A stretch of DNA of 64,000 nucleotides. Origin: CAYNRE01 sp964399535. GTDB lineage: Bacteria; Planctomycetota; Planctomycetia; Pirellulales; CAYNRE01. Shown piece by piece: positions 1-8,805 of the stretch. Below the pieces are notes generated by a model, which was not told the DNA's origin, did no database searches, and was given only the letters and a program-made list of their open reading frames with translations. Every line of letters begins with the position of its first letter. The first letter of the stretch is position 1. The position numbers and the translations under genes were made by a program. The DNA lies in assembly GCA_964399535.1 (NCBI GenBank), contig CAYNRE010000009.1, positions 372,001 through 436,000 on the forward strand. Direction: 5' to 3'.

Positions 1-1329
1 TTCGTATCCGGCCATCCGGGCCGCACCAACCGGCTCAACACGGTGGCCCACCTGGAATTCGAGCGCGACGTGGCCCAGCCGCAATCGCTGAACCTGATTC
101 GCCGAATCGAAGTGTTGCTCAAGACCTTTTCCGATCGCAGCCTGGAAAATGCCCGGCGGGCCGAAGACGAGCTGTTCGGCTACCAGAATAGCCGCAAGGC
201 CCGGCTGGGCATGTTAGGCGGCTTGCAGGATCCGGCCATCATGGCCGCGAAACGCGACAGCGAAGCCGCCCTGCGCAAAGCGGTAGCGGCCAACCCGAAG
301 CTGCGAGCCCAATTCGGCGACGCCTGGGATCAGGTGGCCGACTCGCTCAAGGTGCTGCGCGAGATTTACGTCGACCATCTACTGCTCGAGCGTCCGGCGG
401 CCGTCAACAGCGACCTGTTTCGCATTGCCCGCACCCTCGTGCGCCTGGTGGCTGAAGACGCCAAACCCAGCGGCGAGCGGTTGCGCGAGTACCGCGATTC
501 GAACCGCCCCTCGCTCGAACAAGAGCTGTTCAGCGCCGCCCCCATCTACGAAGACCTGGAAATCGCCAAGCTCGGCAATTCCTTGTCGCTCTGGATGGAG
601 CTCAAGGGGGCCGACGACCCGCTGCTCGTCAAGGCCCTCGGCGGCAAGGCACCCCAAGCTCGGGCGGCCGAACTGGTCTTGGGCTGCAAGCTGAAGGAAG
701 TCGAACTGCGACGCAAACTGGCGGGCAGCACCCCTTCCGACCTGGCGGCCGAGGAGGACCCGATGGTCGAGTTGGCCCTGCTGCTCGATCCCGAGGCCCG
801 CGCCATTCGCACGCGGTACGAGGAGCAGGTCGAGGAGCCCCAGCGCCAGGCTTATGCCAAAATCGCGGGGGCCCAATTCGCGCTCCGCGGCACCGAGGTA
901 TACCCCGATGCTACGTTCACGCTGCGCCTGGCCTTCGGCCCGGTGCGGGGTTACGAGGAAAACGGCCAACAGGTGCTCCCCTGGACCCGGATGGGCGATA
1001 TTTACGCCCACGCCGAGGCCCACGGATCGGTCTCCCCCTTTTCGCTCCCCAAGCGCTGGCTCGAGCGCCGCGATCGATTGGACCCCGATACGCCGTTTAA
1101 CTTCGTGAGCACGGCCGACATAATCGGCGGCAATTCGGGCAGCCCCGTGGTCAATCGCGCGGGAGAAGTCGTCGGAATCATTTTCGACGGCAACATCCAG
1201 TCGCTGGTGCTGGCCTATGCCTACACCGACGCGCAGGCCCGGGCCACCAGCGTTGCCGCGCCGGCGATTCGCGAGTCGCTCCGCAAGATTTACGACGCCG
1301 AGGCGCTGGCCGACGAGTTGGGGCAATGA
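1..1329 (+). CDS. S46 family dipeptidyl peptidase, DPP7-like, 3' fragment
   Basis: The frame is open from the first base and encodes the C-terminal 442 residues of a serine peptidase. The motif GGNSGSPV places the nucleophile Ser at residue 379 of the fragment, leaving 63 residues to the C-terminus, as in full-length S46 enzymes of about 700 residues. The catalytic His and Asp lie off the window. The start of the visible part (FVSGHPGRTNRL) is also typical of S46. The residue 18 after the nucleophile is Gly (FDGN). In the family, Gly here goes with DPP7 (hydrophobic P1) and Arg with DPP11 (acidic P1), so I infer DPP7-like specificity. The GTG at base 43 is internal, not a start. S46 enzymes are periplasmic and release dipeptides from oligopeptides. 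Confidence 0.9.
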   Translation, partial: FVSGHPGRTNRLNTVAHLEFERDVAQPQSLNLIRRIEVLLKTFSDRSLENARRAEDELFGYQNSRKARLGMLGGLQDPAIMAAKRDSEAALRKAVAANPKLRAQFGDAWDQVADSLKVLREIYVDHLLLERPAAVNSDLFRIARTLVRLVAEDAKPSGERLREYRDSNRPSLEQELFSAAPIYEDLEIAKLGNSLSLWMELKGADDPLLVKALGGKAPQARAAELVLGCKLKEVELRRKLAGSTPSDLAAEEDPMVELALLLDPEARAIRTRYEEQVEEPQRQAYAKIAGAQFALRGTEVYPDATFTLRLAFGPVRGYEENGQQVLPWTRMGDIYAHAEAHGSVSPFSLPKRWLERRDRLDPDTPFNFVSTADIIGGNSGSPVVNRAGEVVGIIFDGNIQSLVLAYAYTDAQARATSVAAPAIRESLRKIYDAEALADELGQ

Positions 1330-1376
1330 ACTGCCCCGACTGAGACGGCCCCCCCGCGGAAACCAGAAGCGACGAG

Positions 1377-3587
1377 TTATCCCACGTCGCCCAGTTCCAG
1401 CACCCGGCCGTAACGCGTCAGCACCTGGCGGCGCAGCCGGGCATAGCCTGCTTGGGCCAGGCCGGCATCGGCGGCCACAATCGCTTGGGCCGCTCGCCGG
1501 GCTTCTTCCAGAATCGCGCCGTCGCGCACCAGGTCGGCAATCCGCAAGGGGGGCAGGCCATGTTGCCGGGTGCCGAGCAAATCGCCCGGCCCGCGGATGC
1601 TGAAATCGGCCTCGGCCAGCTCAAACCCGTCGGTGGTGTCGACGAACGCCTCGAGCCGCCGCCGGGCTTCGTCAGTGGCCGGGTCGGCGAACACGCAGCA
1701 TACGCCGCTCAGGTGCCCCCGGCTCACCCGGCCGCGAAGTTGGTGCAATTGCGAAAGACCGAACCGCTCGCCCCCTTCGATCGTCAGCAGCGTGGCGTTG
1801 GGTATGTCGAGCCCCACTTCGATCACGCTCGTGGCCACCAGCACCTGCACGTGCCGGCGGCGAAAGTCTCCCATCACCTCGTTCTTTTCCGCGGTCGACA
1901 TACGGCCGTGCAGCATGGCCAGGCGGTAGTGAGACAACTCTCCCCGCGACAACTCGTCGAACACGGTCCGCACGCTGGCCGCCTGGATTTCGTCCGAATC
2001 GTCGACCAGGGGGGCCACCACATAGCCTTGGCGGCCCTGATCCAGTTTCTGCCGAAAGAAGGCCCACCATTCGGCCCGCTGCTCCTGCGTGGCCCAATAG
2101 GTTTTCACCCCCCGCCGACCGGGCGGCAACTCGCGTAGAATCGACACATCCAAGTCGCCAAACAGCGTCATGGTCAGCGTGCGGGGAATGGGCGTGGCGG
2201 TCATCACCAGATAATGGGGATCCAGGTCGGTTCGGGCCGGCGCGCCGCTGGGCGGGGGCGATTCGAAGCCCAGGGTTTGCTGCAGGGCCTCGCGCCGGCC
2301 GCCCGGCGTGCCGCCATCCGGAGCGGGCCCGCGAATTCCCCGGAGTGTGGCTCGCTGGCGAACGCCGAACTTGTGCTGCTCGTCGATCACCACCAACCCC
2401 AGCCGGGCAAACTCCACCCCGCTTTGCAGCACGGCCTGGGTGCCCACGGCCAGGTCGATCTGCCCGGCCGCCAGGGCCTGAAGCATCGGTTGCCGTTCGG
2501 CCGCCGATTGCCCCCCCACGAGCAGCGCCCGCTCCACCTGGCTCAATGCCAAAAACCGATCGAGCGTGGCCAGGTGCTGGCGAGCCAAGACCTCGGTGGG
2601 GGCCATCAACACGGCTTGATAGCCATGCGCCACGGCCAGCAGCATGGCGTAGACCGCCACCACCGTCTTGCCCGAGCCCACATCGCCCTGCAACAAGCGA
2701 TTCATCGGGTAGCCGCGGGCCATGTCGCCCGCGATCTCGTCAATGGCCGCCCGCTGGCCGGCTGTGAGCTCGAACGGGAACAGGCGACGGATGCGGGCAT
2801 CGATCCGGGCCGTAACGGCCATTTGCGGGGCGCGAAAATCGTGACGCAGTTGCTCCCGCCGCACGGCCAAGGCCAGTTGCAGCACCAACAGCTCTTGAAA
2901 CACCAGCCGGCGCCGAGCCAGGCTCAAACGTTCCAGGCTGTCGGGAAAATGAATCTGTCGCAGCGCCTCGCCAATCGGCAACAGGTGGTACTGCTCGAGC
3001 AGCTCGGCCGGCAGCACTTCCTCGACCTCGTCGACAAACCGCTCGACGACGACCCGGGCCAGGTGCCGCAAGTGACGCTGCTTGAGCCCCTCGGTCAGGC
3101 CGTAGATGGGTAGCACGCAGCCGGCCACGTCGTCTTCGTCGTCGGCCAGCCACTGCACGCGGGGGTGCACCATTTCCCAGCGGCCCTGGCGGCGGCGGGG
3201 TTTTCCCGAAAACATGACCCGCTGGCCGAAGGCGAACTTGTCGCGCATGTAGGCCTGGTTGAACCAGGAACCGCGTAGAAACTGGTTCCCCTCGCGGATC
3301 AACACCCCCACCATGCTGCCCCCGCGGCGCAGCGAGCGGGCGTCGACGTCTTCCACCGTGCCCTGCACGCTCACGAGCTGGTCTTCCTCCAGGTCTTCGA
3401 TGGCGCGAACGTTCGACAAGTCGTGGTAGTCGCGCGGGAAGTTGAACAGCACGTCGCGGGCGAATCGCAGCTCGAGCCGTTCGAGCAGCTCGGCCCGGGC
3501 GGGCGTTACGCCCGGCAAGCGCTCAACCGGCGTGGCGAGCGAGCGGGCCGGGCGAAGCACTTCGTCGCTGGAAGATTCGGAACTCAT
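1377..3587 (-). CDS. recG: ATP-dependent DNA helicase RecG
   Basis: Branch-migration helicase of 736 residues that remodels stalled replication forks and Holliday junctions in the cytoplasm. An N-terminal wedge/OB region is followed by two helicase lobes. Walker A reads QGDVGSGKT, the DEAD-equivalent is the RecG-typical DEQH, motif III is MTATPIPRT, and the late motifs are VIEVGLDIP and QLRGRVSRG. Between the DEQH and MTATP motifs there is a Pro/Gly-rich insert of about 30 residues that most RecG proteins lack. I placed the start at an ATG giving MSSESSSDEV because the 34 codons upstream are low-quality Arg/Pro-rich sequence. The gene lies 131 bp downstream of rnhA on the same strand, so co-transcription is possible. 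Confidence 0.95.
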   Translation of the reverse strand: MSSESSSDEVLRPARSLATPVERLPGVTPARAELLERLELRFARDVLFNFPRDYHDLSNVRAIEDLEEDQLVSVQGTVEDVDARSLRRGGSMVGVLIREGNQFLRGSWFNQAYMRDKFAFGQRVMFSGKPRRRQGRWEMVHPRVQWLADDEDDVAGCVLPIYGLTEGLKQRHLRHLARVVVERFVDEVEEVLPAELLEQYHLLPIGEALRQIHFPDSLERLSLARRRLVFQELLVLQLALAVRREQLRHDFRAPQMAVTARIDARIRRLFPFELTAGQRAAIDEIAGDMARGYPMNRLLQGDVGSGKTVVAVYAMLLAVAHGYQAVLMAPTEVLARQHLATLDRFLALSQVERALLVGGQSAAERQPMLQALAAGQIDLAVGTQAVLQSGVEFARLGLVVIDEQHKFGVRQRATLRGIRGPAPDGGTPGGRREALQQTLGFESPPPSGAPARTDLDPHYLVMTATPIPRTLTMTLFGDLDVSILRELPPGRRGVKTYWATQEQRAEWWAFFRQKLDQGRQGYVVAPLVDDSDEIQAASVRTVFDELSRGELSHYRLAMLHGRMSTAEKNEVMGDFRRRHVQVLVATSVIEVGLDIPNATLLTIEGGERFGLSQLHQLRGRVSRGHLSGVCCVFADPATDEARRRLEAFVDTTDGFELAEADFSIRGPGDLLGTRQHGLPPLRIADLVRDGAILEEARRAAQAIVAADAGLAQAGYARLRRQVLTRYGRVLELGDVG

Positions 3588-3718
3588 AGCCCCTGATTGT
3601 AAGAGTCCCCGGGCCTGCTGGGCATGCCAAGATGCACCGCGGCAATGGCCAGGGGCGCTACGGCGGCGCGGCAGCGGCCGCCCCCCCAAACCCGCCCAGC
3701 GCGGTTGGCGGCGCGGAA

Positions 3719-4201
3719 TCAGCGGCCCAAGAACTGTTGATAGGCGGCCACGGCCAGTTCGTCGCAGCGTTCATTTTCCGGGTGGCCGCTATGCCCGCGC
3801 ACATGGCGAAAAACCACTTCATGTTTGCCGCACAGCTCGTCGAGGCGCTGCCAGAGCTCGACGTTCTTGACCGGTTGAGAATCGCGCCCCTTGCCGCGCC
3901 GCCAGCCGTTGGCCTTCCAGCCGCGCATCCACTGGCTCAGGCCCTGCCCCACATACTGGCTGTCGGTGTACAGCAAAACCCGCGTCGGGCGGCGGAGGGC
4001 CTCGAGCCCGCGAATGGCCCCCAGAAGCTCCATCCGGTTGTTGGTCGTTTCGGGCTCGCCGCCCGAATCGACCAGCTCTTTACCCGTGGCCGGGTGCCGC
4101 AGAATAAATGCCCAGCCGCCGGGCCCCGGATTGCCGCTGCAAGCGCCGTCGGTAAAGAGCTCAACCTCGCTCAGGCGGGCATCGGACGAGTTATTGGCCA
4201 T
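3719..4201 (-). CDS. rnhA: Ribonuclease HI
   Basis: Removes RNA from RNA-DNA hybrids. The 160-residue product has the complete active site: Asp18 in LFTDGACSGNPGPGG, Glu58 in NNRMELLGAI, Asp80 in LLYTDSQYV, and Asp148 in the NERCDELA segment. His137 sits in the flexible RGHSGH loop. The length matches bacterial RNase HI. The chosen ATG gives MANNSSDARL; an in-frame ATG 12 codons upstream (base 4237) is possible but adds only unconserved residues. It is divergent from the gene starting at 4327, and recG follows on the same strand, so two hybrid- and fork-processing enzymes are neighbours. Confidence 0.95.
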   Translation of the reverse strand: MANNSSDARLSEVELFTDGACSGNPGPGGWAFILRHPATGKELVDSGGEPETTNNRMELLGAIRGLEALRRPTRVLLYTDSQYVGQGLSQWMRGWKANGWRRGKGRDSQPVKNVELWQRLDELCGKHEVVFRHVRGHSGHPENERCDELAVAAYQQFLGR

Positions 4202-4326
4202 CGAGCTGCGCACACCAGAGCAAGGAAGCGACCGCACCCATGCCCGGGGAGGATACTCGAACCGGGCCGGTCCGACCAGACATGGGGGCGCTCGACGCGG
4301 CCGGGGGCGCCGGCGACAATTGCTGC

Positions 4327-5016
4327 ATGAACTATTTCGCCCATGGGTGCGCCTTTATCGATCGGCCCTACCTACTGGCCGGCACCGCCGTGCCCGACTG
4401 GGTCCGAGTGTCGGACCCCGGGCTGCGGGTGCGGTCGCGTCACGCCGAGCCGCTCGTGGGGGTGGCCGACCCGGTGCTGGCCCAGGTGGCCCAGGGTGTC
4501 GTCCAGCATCACCGCGACGACGGCTGGTTTCACGGCACCGCGGCCTTTTCCACGGCCAGTTGGGCGCTGACCAAGCTGTTTCGCGACGTGCTCGTGGCCG
4601 ACGAAGGTTTCCGGCCCAGTTTTCTCGGGCATATCCTCGTCGAAATGCTGCTCGACGACCTGCTGATCGCCGACGATCCGTCGCGACTGGAGGCCTTTTA
4701 CGCGGCCTTCGACCAGGTCGATCCCGACCGGCTCGCGTGGGCCGTGGGCCAAATCGCGACCCGGCCGGTCGTGGGGCTGGCCCGCTGGGTTCCCCTGTTT
4801 TCTCGGGAGCGATTCTTGTCAGACTACGCCGACGACGGGAAACTGGTCGTGCGGCTCAACCAGATCATGCGCCGCGTGAAGCTGCCGGAACTACCTGGCC
4901 AGTTCGCCCAGGTTTTGCCCGCGGCTCGCAGTGTCGTGGCCTTGCACCGCCGGGGGCTTTTGGAAGGGGCTGGCGAATCGCTGGCCTTCCTTTGCCGCGG
5001 CCAGGAGATGTCTTAA
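4327..5016 (+). CDS. conserved hypothetical protein, distantly acyl-carrier-protein phosphodiesterase-like
   Basis: A 229-residue soluble protein starting MNYFAHGCAF. The N-terminal NYFAH, the LLAGTAVPDW segment, VQHHRDDGWFH near residue 60 and FLGHILVEMLLDD near residue 95 follow the spacing of His/Asp pairs in AcpH-like (ACP phosphodiesterase) proteins. The match is weak, and I would not assign a reaction. An in-frame ATG at 4240 would add 29 poorly conserved residues, so I prefer 4327. The stop codon overlaps the ATG of the next gene by one base (TAATG), which indicates translational coupling with the sugar isomerase-like protein. Confidence 0.75.
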   Translation: MNYFAHGCAFIDRPYLLAGTAVPDWVRVSDPGLRVRSRHAEPLVGVADPVLAQVAQGVVQHHRDDGWFHGTAAFSTASWALTKLFRDVLVADEGFRPSFLGHILVEMLLDDLLIADDPSRLEAFYAAFDQVDPDRLAWAVGQIATRPVVGLARWVPLFSRERFLSDYADDGKLVVRLNQIMRRVKLPELPGQFAQVLPAARSVVALHRRGLLEGAGESLAFLCRGQEMS

Positions 5017-5873
5017 TGAAGTTTGGCATGAACCTGCTCTTGTGGACGTCGACTCCGGGCGAGGAGCACGCGCCGATTCTCGAAAAGCTCAAGCAAATGG
5101 GTTACGACGGAGTCGAGCTGCCCATTTTCGAGCTCGACCCCGACAAGTTTGCCCGGCTGGGCAAGCGGCTCGACCAGGCGGGCCTGGCCCGCACCGCGGT
5201 CACGGTGCGCAGCGCCGACACCAACCCGATTAGCCCCGACCCTGCCATTCGCCGCGCGGCGGTCGAGGCGATGAAGAAAACGCTCGACTGCTGCCAGGCC
5301 GCCGGGGTGACGGTATTGGCGGGCCCTTACCACTCGGCACTGGGAGAGTTCTCCGGCCAGGGACCCACGACCGACGAATTCGGGCGCGCGGTGGAGGTGT
5401 TGCGCGAAGTTTCCACCTACGCCGAGCATGTGGGCGTGACGTTGGCCCTGGAGTACTTGAACCGCTTCGAGTGCTATTTTCTCAATTCGGCGGCCGATAC
5501 CCGCAAGTTCATCGAGGCGGTCAACCACCCCAACTGCCGCCTGATGTACGACACGTTTCATGCCCACATCGAGGAGAAAGACCCCGCAGCGGCGATTCGA
5601 ACTTGTATTCCCTACCTGGCGCACGTTCATATTTCGGAGAACGACCGGAGCACTCCGGGGGCCGGCCAGGTGGATTGGAGCACCACGTTTCGGGCCCTGC
5701 GCGAGGTGAAGTACGACGGCTGGCTGATGATCGAGGCCTTCGGATTGGCCTTGCCCGAGTTGGCCGCCGCGACCAAGATTTGGCGCCGCATGTACGAAAG
5801 CGAAGATCAACTGGCCCGCGACGGGCTGGCCTTCATGCGGCAAGGCTGGGCCGAGTCGGCCTCGGCTACTTGA
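5016..5873 (+). CDS. sugar phosphate isomerase/epimerase family protein (AP endonuclease 2-like TIM barrel)
   Basis: A 285-residue xylose-isomerase-like TIM barrel, close in pattern to ketose 3-epimerases (tagatose/psicose type). The start MKFGMNLLLW is typical. The expected metal ligands are visible: Glu in LALEYLNRF, Asp and His in MYDTFHAHIEE, His in LAHVHISEND and Glu in LMIEAFG. It likely interconverts a ketose or related sugar in the cytoplasm using a divalent metal, but the substrate cannot be read from the sequence. Planctomycetes carry many such paralogues. It is translationally coupled to the upstream gene by a one-base stop/start overlap. Confidence 0.9.
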   Translation: MKFGMNLLLWTSTPGEEHAPILEKLKQMGYDGVELPIFELDPDKFARLGKRLDQAGLARTAVTVRSADTNPISPDPAIRRAAVEAMKKTLDCCQAAGVTVLAGPYHSALGEFSGQGPTTDEFGRAVEVLREVSTYAEHVGVTLALEYLNRFECYFLNSAADTRKFIEAVNHPNCRLMYDTFHAHIEEKDPAAAIRTCIPYLAHVHISENDRSTPGAGQVDWSTTFRALREVKYDGWLMIEAFGLALPELAAATKIWRRMYESEDQLARDGLAFMRQGWAESASAT

Positions 5874-5937
5874 ACCGCGCGTGCGGGGCGGGGCCCCCTT
5901 TCCAGGCGGCCCCATCCTGCGCACGGCCCCCTGCCTC

Positions 5938-5967
5938 ACGGCTTCCTGTTTTACGGCTTCCTGTTTT
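5938..5967. repeat. perfect 15-bp tandem duplication upstream of scpB
   Basis: The 15-mer acggcttcctgtttt occurs twice head to tail with no mismatch, ending 10 bases before the scpB start codon. It may be a recent slippage duplication in the leader of scpB; no function is evident. Confidence 0.85.
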
Positions 5968-5977
5968 TCGGCGACCG

Positions 5978-6796
5978 ATGAACCAACCACGCCGGCCGCG
6001 GCGCCCCGCCCAAGCCGCGGGCCCTGAGACCTCGACCGGACGCGAGATACCGGCCCCCCAGGCCCCGGCCGCCGACCTGGGCCTGGAAGGGTTTCGCCAC
6101 CCGCTCGAAGAAGGTCTTTCGCTGGAACAGCTTACCGCCGCGTTTCAGCAGTTGCTCAGCACGGGCGAGGAGCCGTACGCCCCGGCCGCCGACCCAGAGG
6201 CGCCCCTGGCCCCGGAACCGGCACAGGCCGCCCAGGCGGGTACCGCCGACCCCACCGTCGACGACCGCTGCGAGGTCACTCCGCGCAGCATTCTCGAGGC
6301 GCTGTTATTCGTCGGACACCCGCAGAACGAGCCGCTCACCGCTGACCGTGTGGCGCAATGGATGCGAGGCGTTTCGCCCGCCGAGGTCGAGCAGTTGGTC
6401 GATGAACTGAATCAGTTGTACACGGCCGACGAGCGTCCCTACGAAATCGTTCCCGAAGGAGCCGGCTACCGGCTGGCGCTACGCGGCGAGATGGCCCGCC
6501 TGCGCGATCAGTTCTTCGGCCGCCAGCGCCAGGCCCGGCTTTCACAGGCGGCCGTCGAAGTGCTTTCGATCGTGGCCTATCACCAGCCCGTCACGGCCGA
6601 ACAGGTGGCGGCTCGCCGCGGCCGGCCGAGCGGGCCGCTCTTGACCCAGCTTGTGCGTCGCCAACTGTTGAGCCTGGAGCGTAGCGGCACCCGGCCCCCC
6701 GTGGTCACCTACTGCACGACGCGGCGGTTTCTCACGCTCTTTGGCCTGGCGAGTCTCGACGAGTTGCCGCGCGGCGTCGATCTCGATCAGCGCTGA
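5978..6796 (+). CDS. scpB: segregation and condensation protein B
   Basis: Subunit of the SMC-ScpA-ScpB condensin, which compacts and segregates the chromosome. Of 272 residues, roughly the first 100 are Pro/Ala/Glu-rich and probably disordered. The ScpB core begins at SILEALLFVGHPQNEPLT and holds two winged-helix domains. The second carries the diagnostic segment AVEVLSIVAYHQPVTAEQV followed by a motif equivalent to the usual IRGV/LL region (RRGRPSGPLLTQLVRRQLL). No scpA is present in the window. The stop region overlaps the end of the converging gene by 10 bp. The long N-terminal extension is unusual for most bacteria; I infer it is a planctomycete feature. Confidence 0.93.
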   Translation: MNQPRRPRRPAQAAGPETSTGREIPAPQAPAADLGLEGFRHPLEEGLSLEQLTAAFQQLLSTGEEPYAPAADPEAPLAPEPAQAAQAGTADPTVDDRCEVTPRSILEALLFVGHPQNEPLTADRVAQWMRGVSPAEVEQLVDELNQLYTADERPYEIVPEGAGYRLALRGEMARLRDQFFGRQRQARLSQAAVEVLSIVAYHQPVTAEQVAARRGRPSGPLLTQLVRRQLLSLERSGTRPPVVTYCTTRRFLTLFGLASLDELPRGVDLDQR

Positions 6797-8466
6797 GCCG
6801 GCGGCCGCGAGCGACGGCGGCCCCCTCGCAGGAGCCGAAACCAGGCCAGGCCAACCGCGGCCGATCCGACCAGCATCGCGGAACTGGGCTCGCAAACCGC
6901 CAGAACTCCGGGGGGCGGATAGTGCTTGCCGAAATTCACGGCCCAGAGCACATAGTCGCCGATGGCCACCTCGCCGCTCAGGTTCCAGTCGGCCGCCAAA
7001 CCCGTGCCGGTTTGACCCACCTGCGCCGCCCAGCGGGCGTAGTCGGCCGCACCCACTTCGTAGTCGCGGTCGGCGTCGCCCAGCACCAGGTCGATGGCTC
7101 CCGGAGCCAGGCCGGGAAAGTCCGCTCGCCGCAAAAAAACTGCCTGAGAGCCGGCTTCGACCTGGGGATTTGCCGAAGCGACCGCCTCGATCGTCCACTG
7201 CCGTGCAATCGGCACGGATGCCAGGGGATCGAATTGCGAAGTCAACCCCGAGGTCGCCAGCCAGAAAGCGTTGGGATCGGCCACCTCGGTTGGGTTGGAC
7301 TCGCGGTGTGGGTTGACGACCCAGGTTCCCCAAGGCATGGCAAAGGCAACCGCGCCGGCCGCGTCGATGCCGGGATCGACCCCATACACTCCCTGCAGCT
7401 CGGGGGCAGGCAGGTTCAGTTCGGTTTCGCCGTCTGGCCCACCAGTGCTTGTGTCGAACCACTGATTACCGGCGAACTGAAACGTTTCTTCGAGCACGCC
7501 CGGACCATCGTGATTGCTGATCCGGCGCAGTCCGTCGTTGTACACCACCAGGTTGTCGGCAAATCGCCCGTTCTGGGTCAGCACCAGGCCGGTATCCAGA
7601 TTCTCGTTTTGCATCCGCATTACCCAGCGGACGGGGTTTTCCAGATAGTTGTGGGCAAACGTTCCCCCATCGATGTTCACCCAGCTCACGGAGTTCTCAC
7701 CCCCCACCACCAGGTTGCCGGCAAAGGTAACCCGGTCGGCCTCGAAGCCTTCTTCGCCCGGCAGAAACCGCAGAAAATTGGGCCCGGTTTGGCCGCCGGC
7801 CTGGAGGGCCCGTCCGGAATTGAGCACCAGCAGGTTGCCATACACTTCGATGAACTGGCTTCCCCCCTTGGGCCTGATCCCGCTGCCGTCGGTCAGTTGG
7901 TCGTGACGCAAGATCGAGTTCTGAATTCGCGCGTGGTGCACTCCCACGGGGTCGATGCCGCTTCCGCCGGTTCCCCAGTTGCTAATCTCGACCCGATCGA
8001 TCAACACCTGGTCGACGCCGGAAAGCTTGATGCCGTCGTGATTGCCGACCGGTATGGTGGTGTTGCCAATCTCCAGGTCGCGAAGCGTGATCTGCTCCGA
8101 TTTGCCCTCCGGCCAGTTTCCACCGTCGTCGATGTTGATGCCGTTATCCGAAAAGTTGCGTAGCACCAGCTTTTCGAGCGTGACCTGCCGGGCCGAAGTG
8201 AGATGGACCACCTCGCCCGCCCCCTGGGCATCGAGCACGGCCCAATCGCTGGGGTCTTGGCTCGTAATCGTTATGCCAGTCAATCCGGTCAAGAAGAGCC
8301 GGCCATATTGATCTCCTGGCGCGAGCAGAATGCGGTCGCCAGGCACGGCCGAGCTCAGGGCGCCCAGCAGCCCGGCTCGGGTCGCTACCGGCCAATCGGC
8401 CGCGCGTGACCCAGTAACGGAACCAAGCCCCGCTAGCGACAGTAAGACGCCCCAGGCTAGGCGCAT
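6787..8466 (-). CDS. secreted right-handed beta-helix protein with dockerin-like repeats and PEP-CTERM-like tail
   Basis: A 559-residue exported protein. Residues 1-22 form a signal peptide ending SRA. Residues about 30-330 show the repeating ITL/VTL, LVLRNFSDNGI and IDRVEISNWG rungs of a pectate-lyase-like parallel beta-helix. Near residue 460 two Ca-binding loops of dockerin type follow (GDADRDYEVGAADY and WNLSGEVAIGDYVLW). The C-terminus has an EPSSAMLV motif, a hydrophobic stretch and an Arg-rich end (GGRRRSR), a PEP-CTERM-type sorting signal. I infer a cell-surface or extracellular polysaccharide-binding or -cleaving role; no lyase catalytic residues can be assigned. It converges with scpB (10-bp overlap) and is divergent from the gene at 8806. 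Confidence 0.85.
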   Translation of the reverse strand: MRLAWGVLLSLAGLGSVTGSRAADWPVATRAGLLGALSSAVPGDRILLAPGDQYGRLFLTGLTGITITSQDPSDWAVLDAQGAGEVVHLTSARQVTLEKLVLRNFSDNGINIDDGGNWPEGKSEQITLRDLEIGNTTIPVGNHDGIKLSGVDQVLIDRVEISNWGTGGSGIDPVGVHHARIQNSILRHDQLTDGSGIRPKGGSQFIEVYGNLLVLNSGRALQAGGQTGPNFLRFLPGEEGFEADRVTFAGNLVVGGENSVSWVNIDGGTFAHNYLENPVRWVMRMQNENLDTGLVLTQNGRFADNLVVYNDGLRRISNHDGPGVLEETFQFAGNQWFDTSTGGPDGETELNLPAPELQGVYGVDPGIDAAGAVAFAMPWGTWVVNPHRESNPTEVADPNAFWLATSGLTSQFDPLASVPIARQWTIEAVASANPQVEAGSQAVFLRRADFPGLAPGAIDLVLGDADRDYEVGAADYARWAAQVGQTGTGLAADWNLSGEVAIGDYVLWAVNFGKHYPPPGVLAVCEPSSAMLVGSAAVGLAWFRLLRGGRRRSRPPAQR

Positions 8467-8805
8467 AGAAAACGCCCCGTCACGAAGAGTTCGGCCGTCC
8501 CAGAAAAGAGCCGGGCCCTATTCCCCCCACGGGCCCAGCCACGTACGTCGATGCAATCTAGTCGATCGGAGCCGGCGGCCCTACCACCCGGGCGGTGGTG
8601 CGGCCGGTCCGATCGGGGCGGCGAACGGCGAAAAAATGCGTTACTCTGTATTGCGACAGCCGTACGGAAGATTGCCGGGGAGCGTGCGGGTGGCCGCGAC
8701 AAGGTCAATCGGCCCGGCGGCGGGTCGTCGCCACAGGTCGCGGAGGACCGCGCCCGATGGAAGGCGGCCTCGGTTTCGCGCGAAGAGGGAGCGGAGGGAG
8801 AGTTG
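8467..8805. other. divergent intergenic region, beta-helix gene / formylglycine-generating enzyme gene
   Basis: These 339 bases separate two divergent start codons and must hold both promoters. No clear -35/-10 pair stands out in the GC-rich sequence. The only strong signal is the ribosome binding site gcggagggag at 8791-8800, just before the ATG at 8806. Confidence 0.6.

Noticed and set aside
379..1326. Long antisense open frame opposite the S46 peptidase
   Set aside because: GC-rich coding DNA leaves antisense frames open; the protein has no recognisable domain and the plus-strand frame carries the catalytic motif.
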